Source: Phelpsiimicrobium sp043802125 (GTDB lineage Bacteria > Omnitrophota > Gorgyraeia > Velamenicoccales > Velamenicoccaceae). Taken from it: 12,750 bases of DNA. Position 1 is the stretch's first letter; each line of letters begins with the position of its first letter. The stretch covers positions 1 through 12,750 of the forward strand of contig JAZDLG010000076.1 in the NCBI GenBank assembly GCA_043802125.1, written 5' to 3'. The translations under genes and the position numbers were made by a program. Positions 12,586-12,750 of this stretch are shown here, in pieces. Under the pieces are notes generated by a model. It was not told the origin of the DNA, did no database searches, and was given only the letters and a program-made list of their open reading frames with translations.

Positions 12586-12750
12586 ATGGACACTTTGACT
12601 TTTGTCATTGGCATAATTTCGGCGGCGATCATTTCAGGGGTTATTGTAGCCTTATTCGGCGATCTAATTAAAACAAAGAAACTGCCGGCGGCTGCGCCTG
12701 ATCCTTCGGCAGATCCGCAAGCTATTGAAAAGCTGAGGGAAGAATGTGAG
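12586..12750 (+). CDS. Membrane-anchored protein, 3' end outside window
   Basis: An open frame starts at ATG 12586, 10 nt after the PCP_red-like gene, and runs off the window end after 55 codons. GAAGG (12574-12578) about 7 nt upstream is a fair SD. The visible part has one N-terminal hydrophobic helix (about 4-25, LTFVIGIISAAIISGVIVALFG), a basic stop (KTKK) and an Ala/Pro-rich linker (LPAAAPDPSADP), leading into a charged helix. This is the layout of a protein tethered to the membrane with a domain still to come. RnfB-like iron-sulfur proteins have a similar start, but no Cys cluster is visible, so no function is assigned. Confidence 0.6.
   Translation, partial: MDTLTFVIGIISAAIISGVIVALFGDLIKTKKLPAAAPDPSADPQAIEKLREECE

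Noticed and set aside
1..12750. CRISPR arrays, tRNA or rRNA genes, insertion sequences, phage genes
   Set aside because: No regularly spaced repeats, tRNA-like folds, transposase motifs or terminal inverted repeats were seen on either strand.

Overview
The window is bacterial: tightly packed genes, all on the plus strand, with short gaps, ATGA overlaps and a complete F-type ATP synthase operon. The lineage cannot be fixed from sequence alone. Frequent ATA and AGG codons, a pyruvate kinase without its C-terminal domain, a very short epsilon subunit and a stand-alone PCP-reductase-like domain would suit an anaerobic candidate-phylum bacterium, such as something near Omnitrophota. That placement is inference.

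Layout. Positions 1-1950 hold the 3' part of an ABC-F ATPase gene that is cut by the window edge. A 150 bp intergenic region follows, the longest gene-free stretch here, with a good sigma-70-type promoter overlapping a G-tract operator. Positions 2101-4401 form a compact five-gene cluster: a CsoR-type copper-sensing repressor, a 42-residue lipoprotein ending in three histidines, a secreted cupredoxin with a complete CuA ligand set, an RnfD/NqrB-like membrane protein, and a secreted CcmH-like plus DUF1573 protein. A short pyruvate kinase lies at 4441-5469. Positions 5502-12305 are the ATP synthase operon in the order atpZ-like, atpI-like, atpB, atpE, atpF, atpH, atpA, atpG, atpD, atpC. A small PCP_red-like protein and the start of a membrane-anchored protein close the window.

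How the genes work together. The ATP synthase genes encode a complete FoF1 enzyme (a, b, c; alpha, beta, gamma, delta, epsilon) plus two small accessory membrane proteins. Ring residues around the ion-binding glutamate of subunit c resemble the proton-coupled chloroplast and cyanobacterial type. The copper cluster has no P-type ATPase or CopZ chaperone, which CsoR usually controls. It instead encodes envelope parts: a possible metal-binding lipoprotein, a CuA electron carrier, a membrane protein related to ion-pumping redox complexes, and a thiol-rich protein related to cytochrome c maturation factors. I read it as a copper-responsive redox or copper-handling module of unknown function, and consider it the most novel part of the window.

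Two conserved genes, the ABC-F gene and atpG, carry apparent in-frame insertions made of DNA palindromes. They may be traces of a small palindromic repeat that tolerates insertion into coding sequence.
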